A program made the position numbers and the translations under genes. Below the pieces are notes generated by a model, which saw nothing but the letters and a program-made list of their open reading frames with translations, was not told the DNA's origin and searched no databases. From contig NC_039512.1 in the NCBI RefSeq assembly GCF_003672135.1, positions 1,210,874 through 1,274,873 on the forward strand: a stretch of DNA of 64,000 nt, in the 5' to 3' direction. Below, in pieces: positions 50,301-61,600 of this stretch (positions are counted from its first letter, which is position 1; every line of letters starts with the position of its first letter). The DNA comes from Ooceraea biroi. Lineage: Eukaryota > Arthropoda > Insecta > Hymenoptera > Formicidae.

Positions 50301-52446
50301 TCAGTGATTCATCACATCATTATTATTTTAATTCTCTGTGCGTTGTTACAGCTAATTAAATACGTACTCTTATCCGCAAAAGAAGAAATTATGTCCTCGC
50401 GCGCGGAATTGACCGATAAACATTTTTATATTATAAATCGCTCTGCGTGCGGTAAGTCGCGCGCTGCGGTACTAAATTAACTGACATGAGACATTTATAA
50501 GAGGCCTCCTGCTGCTGCTGAACCATGTCACGTCGCGCACGCGAAGGTTGCCGAATATCTCGGCTACATAATTTTCCAGATCGTGCCGTTCGTTGAATTA
50601 ACAAGAAAAAATGGGAGAGCGGAAGAGCGCGGGGCGACGACGCGGTAGCGCGATGACGCCTCCTCGTGATCGTTAATCGCCATCGGCTATACCCCGACGG
50701 CCGCAGTTTCATTACACGCTTCAACGGCGCGCTCATCCTTTGTCGTCCAGGTGGTTCAGCCGCCAAACCGTGTTTGCCGAGAGCGGCATGTGACGGAGGC
50801 GCGCAACCACGCATTGCGCTGACCCAGTTCCACCGGGTGTGCTGCGTTCACGCCAAAACCGCGTCTTTCTCTCTCTCCTCGTCGTGGTCGACCGATCGAA
50901 TACGAGTGAATATATGGAAGAAGGACGAGACGCGCGGCGACACCCGCTAGCCTCCGTAAACGAGAAGATTGCGAGCGGACGAGGGCTGGCCAGCACAGAG
51001 AGCCTGGCGCGCGCACGCAGACGGCGAGTTTCTCGAGATCGTAAATGCGGGGAAACTATGTCAGAGAGTGCATGAAGATTTCCTGAGATCCTCTGGCTTT
51101 CTGTAACCGAGCGACCACGAGAGACTGCTCCGATTGCGATGGAACTTGGAGCCGGTCAGTCATTGGCAAAACTGTTCATCGCGATACTCTAATTTCCAGC
51201 GCCGAATGAATGACTTGATAATTTGATGAAAATATTGCTAATAAAAGCTTATTTCTTAATGAAATTTATATTACAGTTTCTCCTACGAACGTTTCTTGCC
51301 AACTGTCTTATCTTGTCTTGGATGGGTACTCACAATTGAGCTGCGCTTTGGGAAAAGTAGCAGGCACTTCGGTGCAGCCGCGGATATTCGCAGGAGTCGC
51401 CGAGAACTTCTTTAGCCCTTTCGAAATTTATTAGGGCCACATCTTGGTCGCCGTCAATGCCGAGCAGCTCGAAGCGCGAATCGAGGCCGACGTGAACATC
51501 TTGAACGACGCCTTGAAGAACGTTTGGGCTCCTCGAATGCCTGCGCTTCTTTCGAGGGCTTCGAGGAGTTTCGGAAGCTCTTCTCCGTCCTTTTTCTGAC
51601 AAATGAAAACGGCGCAATTAACGAATATAGGCCGAGCATAATCGATATTTAATATGCTATAATTATATCAATTAATTTTGTACACGAACAAAATTATATA
51701 ATATTTTCATTATTTTAATTAAATTAATTGATAAATTTTATATTTCAATTATATTGAAACATTTTTACATCGCGTCGAATATAAATTTAAATAATATTTT
51801 ATCTTGAAAGAAAGAAAGTGTAACACACTCTGTCGATTTTAGTCAGTCGACTTCAATGACTCGAATATTTGTTAGAAAAAGAATTTAATGAATTGTTATT
51901 AATATTGAAAGACAATGAAATATCCAAGTTTCTCTTCTTTTTAAAGAAAAGCACTCCAATTGAGCAAGTCTATTTTAATTCATCCAGACTAAAAAGTAAG
52001 GCAATAATGATCCTCGACTCACCGTTAGGTAGCTTGTGCTGGGAGTGATCCGTCACGTTGTTGAGGTATTCACTTCCACAGGGCGCGGAGTCGTGACGCT
52101 TGCGGCGATGGTGATGATGCTGCTGCTGAGCCTTCTTCTTGTTGAGCTGCTGCTGCTGCTGCTGCTGCGAATGATGATGATGATGGTGATGATGATGGTG
52201 GTGATGGTTCAACGAGGAGGAGGCCGTCGAGGTCGAGGTCAATCTAAGTCGGCGCGGACTCGCGGGCGCACTGCCGGAACGTCGGCTGAGCGTCGACGAC
52301 GCCTTCATCGCCTCCACCTTCGTCTCCACCAGGGCGGCGAGGACGGCCTCGAGACGCGCCACCTCCATGCCGCCGCCGCCGCCATCGTCCGTCGACACCG
52401 CCTTATCGGCGACATCGGAAGTCGACGGCGTCACCGTCACCGTCAT
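32354..52446 (-). CDS. unrecognised membrane protein with His/Gln-rich N-terminus, complete by splice model
   Basis: I do not recognise the family. Core exons in transcript order are 52446-52023, 51595-51334, 48154-47847 and 32433-32354; phases (1,2,1) agree at every join and give 357 residues. The start is the first ATG after an in-frame stop. Residues 81-92 are twelve His and 94-100 seven Gln. Residues 145-165 are RS/SP-rich and basic. About 233-250 is acidic (DDDD, EEEE) and 268-279 strongly basic (RPRRKRKRKRRK). One membrane helix spans about 301-322. The tail is a short amphipathic stretch RKENEELLNSLNR with a glycosylation sequon NVT. Two more exons (33849-33502 and 33167-32871), phase 1 on both sides, can be inserted before the last exon, giving 572 residues and a second helix. 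The last intron is ~14-15 kb. Exon evidence is good; the full chain needs RNA support. Confidence 0.62.
32871..33940 (-). CDS. Ser-rich exon and second transmembrane exon of the membrane-protein gene
   Basis: Exon 33849-33502 (or 33940-33502 if it starts at its own ATG, 33940) is Ser/Tyr/Pro-rich with repeated SSLYPSSS and SALYPP patterns, then an Arg/Ser-rich stretch. It ends with donor TTAG/gtagga. Exon 33167-32871 starts after cttcag and encodes RRASVSKK, a basic RHRR anchor and a strong hydrophobic helix (IAMIVLGTFIFLVTASILVV), then ends at CAAC/gtaaac. Both exons are phase 1 to phase 1. They can be inserted between 47847 and 32433, or serve as an alternative start that shares the last exon. 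Which applies is unknown. Confidence 0.6.
34281..36061. mobile_element. 1.8-kb element with ~250-bp terminal inverted repeats
   Basis: The left arm, about 34281-34530, matches the reverse complement of about 35810-36061 at roughly 75% identity. Shared blocks include CTGTCAAATT, AAAAAAATCTGAAA, TCGAAAAATATC and TCGAAAGGATGAGAGATA. Between the arms lies a two-exon small gene. I recognise no transposase and did not find a clear target-site duplication. An old foldback or TIR element that carries a passenger gene is the best reading; a local inverted duplication is possible. Confidence 0.6.
34815..35263 (+). CDS. small two-exon gene of unknown function inside the inverted-repeat element
   Basis: Exons 34815-34955 and 35039-35263 flank an 83-bp intron with consensus ends (gtaagt and tgtttcag) and join in phase 0 into 121 residues. 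The protein starts with a short hydrophobic stretch (residues 1-12) and continues as a charged, mostly helical-looking chain with many Glu, Lys and Arg. It contains WTVSEMKIKEF and ends EEIW. No domain is recognised. It lies opposite in strand to the host gene, inside the arms of an inverted repeat. The clean intron and intact frame argue for recent function; it may have more 5' exons. Confidence 0.5.
37492..37869 (-). CDS. orphan exon-like ORF, unrecognised
   Basis: A 126-codon open stretch lies between a good acceptor (attactctcag) and a possible donor (CAA/gtaatt). The frame is open from a TGA near 37926 to TAA 37444-37446 and has no ATG, so it could only be an internal exon. Codons favour purine-first positions. 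The protein is valine-rich and beta-like (ALVIEHGGSSATF, LFVVTGRTGEISGYIV). I could not find partner exons, although a 55-codon ATG ORF lies at 37073-36906. It may be part of an unseen nested gene, a decayed exon, or chance. Confidence 0.3.
41435..41463. repeat. (AGTGTG)n hexanucleotide repeat
   Basis: Almost five copies of AGTGTG in tandem. No other feature is attached to it. Confidence 0.9.
42301..42326. repeat. 26-bp palindrome with 2-nt spacer
   Basis: CGTTATCGTTTC, then TC, then its exact reverse complement. About 40 bp upstream, AAACGATGTCCGT is tandemly duplicated (about 42242-42268) and shares the AAACGAT core with the palindrome arms. Confidence 0.95.
44860..45623. mobile_element. 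Tc1/mariner-type deletion derivative with ~150-bp terminal inverted repeats
   Basis: The ends begin CAGGGTGTCCCGGGTTTTAA and are flanked by TA (44858-44859 and 45624-45625), the target duplication used by IS630/Tc1/mariner elements. The inverted repeats, 44860-45013 and 45473-45623, are nearly identical, so the copy is fairly young. At 764 bp it is too short for a transposase. The interior holds only two remnants of one. Confidence 0.85.
45170..45436 (+). pseudogene. transposase remnants: N-terminal HTH piece fused to C-terminal piece
   Basis: From about 45170 the frame encodes a helix-turn-helix-like start (VFSNEEYTDIHFAYGF, then AAVREYQRRFPNRRVP), typical of DUF4817-type N-termini in insect mariner-like transposases. 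It stops near 45318. In another frame, to 45436, lies a piece resembling the transposase C-terminus (LRRCLACIDVQGQHFE). The DDE/D catalytic core is missing between them. The element cannot move by itself. Confidence 0.7.
47848..51333. other. exon 48154-47847 and the intron 48155-51333 of the membrane-protein gene
   Basis: Apart from the exon 48154-47847, described with its gene, the 3.2-kb intron 48155-51333 holds no supported feature. It has short (GA)n runs near 49028-49045 and a CpG-rich stretch near 50.4-51.1 kb. Open frames here overlap on both strands and show no splice logic. The intron 51596-52022 is AT-rich and empty. Confidence 0.5.
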
Positions 52447-55400
52447 CTCCTCGCCTGCCTTCGCCGCCGTCACATCACTGCCGTCGGCGGCGACCGTGGT
52501 GATCGCTGCGCGATCGTTTGGGGCACGGGAACGACCGGCCCGTTGCCGGTACGATCACAAGCCCGTCCCCGTGCGTTTCTCGGCGACGACACCGTTCTCC
52601 GCCGACGACAATTCCTGCAGGAAGCGCGACAGCATCCAGCCGACCCGATCGGCGTCACCGCCGCGCCGGACCGCTGGAGGAAGAGAGACGCTGCTTTCCT
52701 CGGAGCCTATAGCGGTTCCTATCGTCCTCGGGTACTATCGTCGCGACGCCGTTCCACCGACCGCGTCGTTCATTAATCTTCCGCGGGATTTCCGCACGGA
52801 GCCGCTAACGATTCCCACTTCCCTCGCAATGGCAACGGGCACAAGCGATTGCATTAAAATTGCTGCTCGCGAGGTACCTCGCCGAGTCCCCGTTAGCAAT
52901 CGATGCTTCTTGCGTCAATGACTGTGAGGGAAGAAACGCTTCTTCGCGTACGTTTCCACGCTGGTCCAGAAACAGTTTCGCGTTTTTGCGCGCAGAAGAA
53001 ATGTCTTCTGATTTCTCTCATTTGTCCAATGATGCAGCGCGATTCACGTGAGCATCTGGACACGTAAGAATCTTTACCGGCAGTATCTGAGTTGATTCTC
53101 GTTTGCTTATTCGTAATCGCTGATAATTGGAGAGAGAAAGAGAGATAAAACGCTGATGACTCCTCACTCGTTACGATCCTCGCATTCTTGCCATTGCTTC
53201 CGGGCGAATCGAAAAAATTGCAACATTAGAAATTCCCACAAATCTAAATGCACGCCCAGCTCGCTCAGGCGCGCTTACTTTATCAAGAGTCCGGAATCGT
53301 GTTCTTTTTCTTTGTCAATCGATGTTCGGCGAAGCGTCCTGGACTGCGACGGTCAGCTTCGTAATGCGAGTCTCAGCCGGATTATCGGTCCATTATCGAC
53401 GATGGCCATGCATTATCTGACAGCAAATATCAGATGATTCGCCGTGCTCGACGAAACGTATGATTCCCCGTGGTTGCCGTAAATTTCTTCCGGTGACTGG
53501 ACCGACGCTCGCGTTTCCATCATACGCGAATTCCACAAGTATCCGTTTTTGCGAGACAATCGATTGTATCGAACCACTGTTCGCGCAGATTTACATCGCG
53601 TCGAAAGTGCCCGACACTGCAAGCTGCTGTTATTTCGCGTCTCTCATGGCGAAATCTTGATCACTTGACGTCGTAATACCATCGAGTTCCTCCAACGGAT
53701 AGAATTAACGTAACGGAGAGCAATCCCAAACCGCCCATCGATCCTACGATCCTCAGCCGTTACTGATCGCTTCGCGTCCTTCAAGTTCCCGACCCTCTAA
53801 ATGTCTAGGGACGCGCACTTGTGCATTACTCGATGGCGCGAGATCTTCGCAGGAATTCGGTGTTTCGTGAAGACGTCCTCGTGGCGTGATTACCGAGATA
53901 TCGACGGATCGATCGGATCGATCTACGTCGCGGCATCGCCGTCGGGTAAAGCCTAGAGAAATAAAACGATGATGGATCGTGCGACGTCACCGCGCGTATT
54001 CTCGAAGCGAGATCGAAACGGTGATGCTCGCATCAGTTCGAACAACCTCCCTCGAACCGTTCCGTCTACCCGTGTAGCTAATGACCCCGTTCTTCTGTGC
54101 GGCGCAATGCGAAGGATGCCCGAAACACGCAACCATGTATACGGACGATGTCACGGCTGGAACATGATTAGAGGAACAAGGATGAGGGGAGGAGATTATT
54201 CTGGGTAATTGAGATTGGAGGTATCCAATACCGAGATTGGCTCGCGAAATCTGTATAGTCTGTTTTCGACGAGACAGACCTGCCGCAGTGGCTGACTATT
54301 TATTGCGGAATCCTTCCATCATGGGTTCTTGGATGCCGATCTCGAAATACCGAGATTGTCGGATTTTCGAAATAAAATTGTCGGGAATATTACCGAGAAT
54401 TACTGGCTAGCATATCTTGTCTGACACGCGTGAATCTTTATATCCAAGATTGCGCGGTTTTTCTTTAGCCGTGTTGAGCAGTCTTGAATAGCGTAATTCC
54501 TGAATCCCTTCTAGATATCATCAGAGAATATTCTCTCTGAAAGTATTCTCAGCAATAAATAGCTGAGCTCCATTTTACTGACCCATATCGAGAGATTATC
54601 CTATTAGCTATATGATTGGATAGTCCGTTATATATCGCGGATTTAAAAAAAGTATTGCGCGCGTGTGCTAAAAATAAATACTGCAACAACGACAAGTAAA
54701 AAATAATATTTATCGAATCAAAGAAGGTACTTAAATAATATCTAAAAGATGCAAAGCGTCATTATCTCTCAATTTTGTTGAAATCCGAAAATACGTTTTA
54801 GGAAATTGCCTGTTATCTCGAAAAAATTGCTGCATCTTTCTGGTTTAAGCGCAAGAGACAAATTGATTTTCTTCAGAAAAAAGCGGTAAAAATAATAGAG
54901 CAAGCTAGGTCGCTCGCTCTAGAGCACCATCATTCTAAGCTCAACCACTAGCGTTGGAGCACCCGAATAACTTGGTCGCAACCGATGCACATCGATGTAC
55001 TTTGACACTTGATTGACCATAAAACCATCCAATATTGTGCGGATATGTCGAGAGCACTGAGGCTATGCGGTGGCCGTCCCGCACTTTGAGTCACCCGATG
55101 ACCATCGTGACATCGTCCGTATCGCGAGTCAAATTTAGAATATTCGATACTGTGATCGGAGCGATCGGAGAGCGGGAGGGTGGGAGGAGGGAGGTTTTAA
55201 ACTATCCCACGGCTATCAGCAAACATTGTCCTAATTTATTTGCTAGGGTCACATCGTGACGTGACGTTCAATCTGCTTACGTCGCCCCCAATTTCTCGAG
55301 CAATCCTTCCGCGGACCCCAAACACAACCGATCGAATTTTTCTTGCGTCCCTCCGGGGAATAAGCAAGGGAATGAAGCTATTTCGAAGGTACACATGATA

Positions 55401-56403
55401 CCTCGTAAGAGAGAGAAAGCGTCGAAAAGACGCGCACACAAAGAGATAACCGAGCACGAATGATAAAGAGAGACAGAACGGAGAACATGATACGGGGCTC
55501 TTGAAAAATGAGACGCCGCAAGCGCAAACAGGGTTTCTCTCTACTCCTGAAGTGCTTGCTCTTACAAAAACATCCTAAATTTATATCTAAAGCAGTAGCA
55601 GATTACAGTATAAAAGTATAAAAACATAAACGCGAAGAAAGTAAGCTTGGACCACGCAATAAGGACGTTGCGAGCGCAAGCTTGCCTGCCTGATCATCAA
55701 TTTCTTTCTTCCTCAGAAAACAGGTGGCAAGTTTAACCGAGAAAACAAAGGAGACAGAGTTGTGTGCAACGAACAAAAAAAGAGAGCTAAAGGCTGAGAG
55801 GGGTAGAGCGTAACAAATCGCCCATTACGCGCTTGTTGTCGCGCGCACACACGGACACTACCACTTGCTGCCCCATGCGACAATATTGCTCAATACTCTC
55901 GCACCTTTCTGTTACCAGTTTACTGACGACGCGCTACATCAGTCCGTCTCGCGGATGCTGACCGGAGGTCCAGCCAGGCCTCGTGCACCCGTTGCAAGAG
56001 AGGTGGTAACTCTTCCGGCGAGCCCCGTGTACTCTCAGCACGGGCACGGGCACGGACACGGGCGTGAGGGTTGATCGAGCTGATCAGACAGAGCGTGGCC
56101 ACGCGGGGTTGCGTCACGCTAAACCCACGTTGCTCGCTGTAACTGCAATCGGCAGCGTTCTCAACATGCTGCCGCTGCTCTCGCGTAGCGCACTCACGAC
56201 GAACGAACGAAAGCACGCACGCACATGCACACACGTACACGCACACGGGTGGCGCACACCCTCGACGGAGGAATGTCGCGTGCGCGGATGCTAGCGATCG
56301 CCCGAATACTGGGGTAGCGTCGCGGGGCAGACAGGGTTGGCGGCGGGCAGGCAGGTAGCCGCTCTGGCAGGGATGCGTTCAGCCCTACCCCTTCCCGCCG
56401 ACG

Positions 56404-56452
56404 CCACCACCACTACCACCACCACCACCACCACTGCCTCCACCAGCACCGA
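56404..56452. repeat. (CCA)n trinucleotide tract
   Basis: Imperfect CCA/ACC repeat in a CpG-rich stretch. It reads as poly-Thr in one frame, but no ATG-started gene is supported. Confidence 0.85.
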
Positions 56453-57759
56453 CGTCGGCGCCGTCGTCACACCGATGGACGGCTTTCCTCCCTCCCCGGG
56501 CCGGAGCTGGACTCTAAGGGTGCCAACGAACCGAGATGTTTATCCTTCAGGTTCCTTACTCCTTCGTGCATTTTACTCCACATACGCGCGGACGTGCCGA
56601 TTTCAGCGGTTTCGAAATGTAGGTTGATGCGTCAGTTAATTTGACAGGGGATATATCACAAGGGTTGCTGCGCAATTCTCACGAATTAAAGACACTTCGA
56701 ATCAAATCAAGGAGAATAACAGCTCTTCAGTATCGAGAAATTTGCGGCTCTCGCAATATAAAAATTCTCGAATATCAAGGATTTTAAAAAAGTGTTTGTA
56801 ATAATATGATATTTTAATATATAAATAATGTATAAATAATGAATAACTTACTCTTTGTTCAGCTTCAAATTGACTTTAATTTAATAAGATTTTAATTCGA
56901 AACTTAATTACGCGTGCATTACATATTACGTTGCTGTGTTGCTTGTAAGTGTTAATGAGATCGAAGTATAATAATCGGTCTTTAATTACTCCCGCAATGG
57001 CAAATTACGTTTCGGCGAACGGCGTCAATTTCAACAGACTCCGCTAATTATCCACGCGAAATCGTTTCACGATTTTCCCAAGGGGAAGCGAGCAGAGAAG
57101 TCGGGAATGCGTTTTAAACCGGGCTTATCGAGATATAAATCATTTTATTGCCCGCTGCAACAGCGCAGTCAGGGGATAAAGATAGATCATGATATTTGCT
57201 ACATCAGACAAACATAAAACGCATTTTAACAGCATCATGACTTATTGCGAAGCATTTCTCCTCGCGAGTACGATATACCGGGATCAGATGAATCTGGGAT
57301 ATTGAATCGCGGATTAAATTAAAAGTATAAAATGACGTTAGGAGTAACGATCGCGCGAGCGACCGGGAACTTCCGCTCCACTTTTATTCATTAGCTCCTT
57401 TTCCCCGGGAATGAGGACGAATTGTGGCAGTCGAGCAGTAAGACGCTCTTTTCGCTAGTTTGATTAGGTCGGCCGGTGTCGGGGAAGACCCTCAGGCTGG
57501 CCGTCTCGTCTTTGTTAAAACGGCCTCGGAACGAGGGAGGCCTGGGACTGATTCCTCGTTTATTCGCTTGGGGAGACCTTCCCTCAAGTTTTTGTTCACG
57601 CGCGAAATTTCGTCCGTGTTACATTATGCGGCAACCTGCTGTTGCGCAAAAACATCAGACTAGGTCCACTTGCAAGCGACAATACAGCTGCATACATCTT
57701 TCCTGATGCAATTTTGCGGCACGGAGGACGACGTGGATTAAAATCCGGCGGTCGAATTT

Positions 57760-58041
57760 ATGACTCGCGACAACGAAAGTGTCGAAATAAATTTCATCGA
57801 TCGACCTGTGGCTTCTTGCAGCTTCGATAAAGGCGCTCTGCTGGAAGAAAACCTCCTTTTACTATCAAAGAACCCTTTATATTCTACTTTCTCGAATCTT
57901 TCACGTGAGATAAGACGATTAGCACGTACGCCGTTAGCTGAAAATGTAGCGAAGGATCTTGGTGGAATTAGAATCGTTCCAGGGACGTCCATGCACGCTG
58001 CACAAGAGAAAGAGAGAATACGTGCGCGGATTGAGAAATGA
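57760..58041 (+). CDS. possible small single-exon ORF, unrecognised
   Basis: ATG-started frame of 93 codons ending TGA 58039-58041. The product is hydrophilic, with a helical-looking C-terminal part rich in Glu, Lys and Arg (HAAQEKERIRARIEK). No domain is recognised. The antisense strand is also open over much of the same stretch, which weakens the case. Listed because composition and start codon are better than for other frames nearby. Confidence 0.22.
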   Translation: MTRDNESVEINFIDRPVASCSFDKGALLEENLLLLSKNPLYSTFSNLSREIRRLARTPLAENVAKDLGGIRIVPGTSMHAAQEKERIRARIEK

Positions 58042-58685
58042 GATCCTTCTTTTAAACTAAATGCTATTCAGCGAATTAATTTTAATACGTTACTTAGATT
58101 TCTTTTTAATTATTCATATTAAGCATAATATAACTTCGTATTCTTCTTCTGTTTTGTAAATTATTTAAATTTATCCTTTTTAATGTAATAAATATATTAT
58201 TGTTACTTGCATAAAAAATATTGTACAATATTGTATAATAAAATATATATCTATTTATATTTATATTCCTTTTCCTATATTTTCCTATATTTGTTTTCAT
58301 AATATATCTTTGGTTATCATCAGCATAAACTGACGTTTAAAACATGTCTGCGCATGTAGGTTTCGTGAGAATGGCTTTATCTATTCCACATGAATGAATT
58401 GATGGAAAACACTCTTCTTTTTCGAAGGAGATATAGATAGAAAGTTTGATTACTGAACTGACGTCACATTCATCGAAGGCCATTACCAGAACTACGTAAC
58501 TTAATCAACTCAGATGATCGAAAGGTAGTCAAACATAAACACATCCATCTGTATAAATATTTAAAAACTGTATAAATATTTAAAAAGGTATAAATCATTT
58601 TACATGATTAAGACGATACGAAACGTTGAACATTATCATCTATTACGCAATACTTTAATTATATATTACTTTCAGAAACAAGCCA

Positions 58686-61600
58686 TTAATTATTCGACGA
58701 AGTTGGTTTCTTCTCGTTCTGAACAACGACCTCAACTTCTTCTGAAGTATCTTCCTGCAATAAAAAAGCAGATTTAAGCATGTTATAATTGGAGATTTGA
58801 GTCAATTTAATGTTTTTAATTTTTAGTCATTTATAAGAAAAAAGTAATTAAAGAGTTTTCCTTTACATACAATCTCAATAACAGATTCTTTTTTAAATCT
58901 GATTGTTTCATTTTCTCTAATTAAATAAAAAATAATTATTAGTTATAAAACAATCTTATAACGCGTCGAAAATTTTGTTTCTTTTAGGTCGCAGCCGGCT
59001 GGGAAGACAATCGGCCCACGCACAAGCTGCGAGTATGGTAGAAATCAATTTCTGTCCTTCTGGTAGGGCGTGGTTTTGATCAGCCCTGAGAGCCATCTTA
59101 TCGCGCAAGAGACAAATCACATTAAAATGTTTTGCAAAACAGAATTCAATATAAACCATATAAACTTCAATATAAGCCATGATAAACTATGATGAAGTAT
59201 GCAGTTTATCCTACCCTCTGTCGTTGCGAATATAAAATTTTACGTCTGAGCTCGAGGGAGAAAGCATAAGAAATCGGATAAAACATACTTCTCGGATTGC
59301 CGCACGCCGGGCGAGATAATCATAACGTTGTTTCTCGGGAGAAGAGATCGATACCGGCCATGGAAACATTGGATCCTCCTTGCCATTGCTTAGTTTTAAG
59401 AACATCGAAACTGCTATCACGAACGGTAATGTCAATATCGGTAACTGCGTCTGAAACACAAAATTTGCGAAAATTTGCGAAAAAGCGGTATAAGCTACCT
59501 GAGTAAAAAGGCAGGCTCCAACATACATTTATAAATATCATTTTTATAGAAAACTGCAGGAGCGCGGTGTAAATGATTGCCAGTATGGTGGCAGCGGCAG
59601 TATGAGCATTCAGCACCAACAGATTCCCCCCCAAAGCAGCCCCAGTCAAGAGACTATTGTAGCCCCAGAATCCACTGTAGACTTCGTTGTGGTCTGCTCC
59701 GAGCTCCAAACCTATAGAAAATTTATGACGGTAACTTATGACGATGCTTTGCAGCATATGTGATATATTTTACCTCAAAACAAGTATTCTTATTTTTAAT
59801 TGTCGATAGAAATTTTACTTCAGATTTTATTTTAAATATATGATTGTTTAATTTTTTATCTAATCATATGTATAATATCATATCAATTTTTATTAATAAA
59901 ACGAAAGTAACGATTATCTTTTTTTTCTTCTCTTTTTCTTCCTCTTCTCTCCCCCTCTGCTATATATTTATGTAAAAATTATCTTAATACCTATGAGAGT
60001 CCCGCCGAGAGCACCGAGAAACGAAAATGCGACTGTCGTCGGCGAATATAGTAACATTGCTAGGTACATGACGGATCCAACAACTATGTTTTCCATGCCG
60101 TACAGTTGTGACAAGGAGACAACACTACCTTGTAATACCTGTAACGATTTAACTTTGTAGACATAAGTGAATAAATGGATATCTTCATTTCATGTACTTT
60201 TCGCGTCATTGTCACGACAAAGAAAACAATATATTCTCTTTATAAGCTGCAGTAATTCCAATAGCATTTAGAAAATAAATATTATTACAATAAAATCTCA
60301 ATATTTACAAAATTTAAAATTATCTTCTATCTATCTCTCAAAAACAATATAATATAAGAAGCTTGATGCGAAATTGTAATGCAAGAAATTAAATTACAAA
60401 ATTCATATATAAATAAATATATTTGAATATATTTGTCTAATATGAGTAATCATACTTTGAATAAGAAATGACTGTGAAGCTGACGAACCTTGTACTCTTT
60501 CTCTATTTTTCTAGGAGACGTGAGATGCTAATATGTAAAATCAAGGATACAAAAAATAGAACACATATAAACTCTACCATTCCCCAGTCGATGTTGGTCG
60601 CATTCCTCGTGTAGAAACCAACGTCGTCCGTTGTCGTCGTCTCACTTGTTGCATTGTGCTGAAAACAATGAGAGAGTCTTGCACAATAACCCGCGCATGA
60701 TAGAGAAATGCACGAGTAGTTTCTCGACAGGAATCTAGAGAAGGTAACGGCTCCGACTATTTTATGATGAAATATACTTTTCGCGAGGTAGTAACTTATG
60801 TACCGCGTAGTATCGACTTGAACCATGAACGTTTGTAACGAATATAGAGAGAGAAACTTTCCTCGCAAATACTCACGTAGCTACAATTCTCACGAAATTC
60901 TCAGTTTAAACTATTCGTGTAAATCAAATTTATATGTACGTCGTGCGAGAGTACAATTAATTTTTCGTGTTATCGCGAGGGTGCACGTGACTACCATAGC
61001 GGAGGAAATAGCGCATTCGCTAGTCATAAAACTTAATATACACATACTGTACGCGGCCTATTCCAAAGTGCTGTGCTTTCAAATATTACAATTATTATTA
61101 CTACTATTATAATAGTGTTCAAGATAATAGGATATAAGCTGTGAGAAAGAGAGAGAAAGGGAAAGAGAAATGCGACGAGAACTCGTCCAATATTTAACCG
61201 AAACAAACAACTGTGGCGACTAGTTAGGGTGAAATAAATCCGTGCCGAGGTAAGTTATCGTCGACGGAGTTGTTCGGGTCGGAGTTTGATCAATACGGAG
61301 AAAAGCTATGCCCCGACCCGCGGTGAATAGCATTTTCCCTCATGAAGGCACGTCAAATATGTATGGTATGAATACTAGAGGCCGCTTTTCCAAGCAAATT
61401 TTATTCCGCGCCGAAGCCTCCGCAGCTATTTTCATCAAATTTACCCTCGTTCCAAAGCTATACCCTAAAACTCCCATCAATCGCTCGTTTGCCGTCATTT
61501 CCAATGAGTATAGCGCTTGTCAAATAAAATGTCTTCGGCGTATCGCGTCTCATACCCTAAAAGGTTTCTTCTCTTGTTTCTTCCCTCGTTACATTATATA

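Larger units (their letters stand above)
52447..58685. other. upstream region of the membrane-protein gene / urea transporter 3' flank
   Basis: About 6.2 kb. 52.45-53.1 kb and 55.9-56.5 kb are CpG-rich and are candidate promoter or 5' UTR sequence for the minus-strand gene. A (CCA)n tract lies at about 56404-56452. One + strand ATG ORF, 57760-58041, is listed separately. The rest is unremarkable. A minus-strand ATTAAA at 58654-58659, 27 bp past the urea transporter stop, may be its poly(A) signal. Confidence 0.5.

Noticed and set aside
52036..52776. 246-codon + strand frame with Leu/Met runs
   Set aside because: It is the antisense shadow of the His/Gln tract exon; the runs come from the CAT/CAG repeats.
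56337..56627. Frame with a poly-Thr run
   Set aside because: Starts at TTG; the run is the (CCA)n tract. No splice or coding support.
58956..59180. 74-codon minus-strand frame inside the urea transporter
   Set aside because: Lies wholly in the intron between exons 59450-59289 and 58754-58686, and neither boundary phase requires it.
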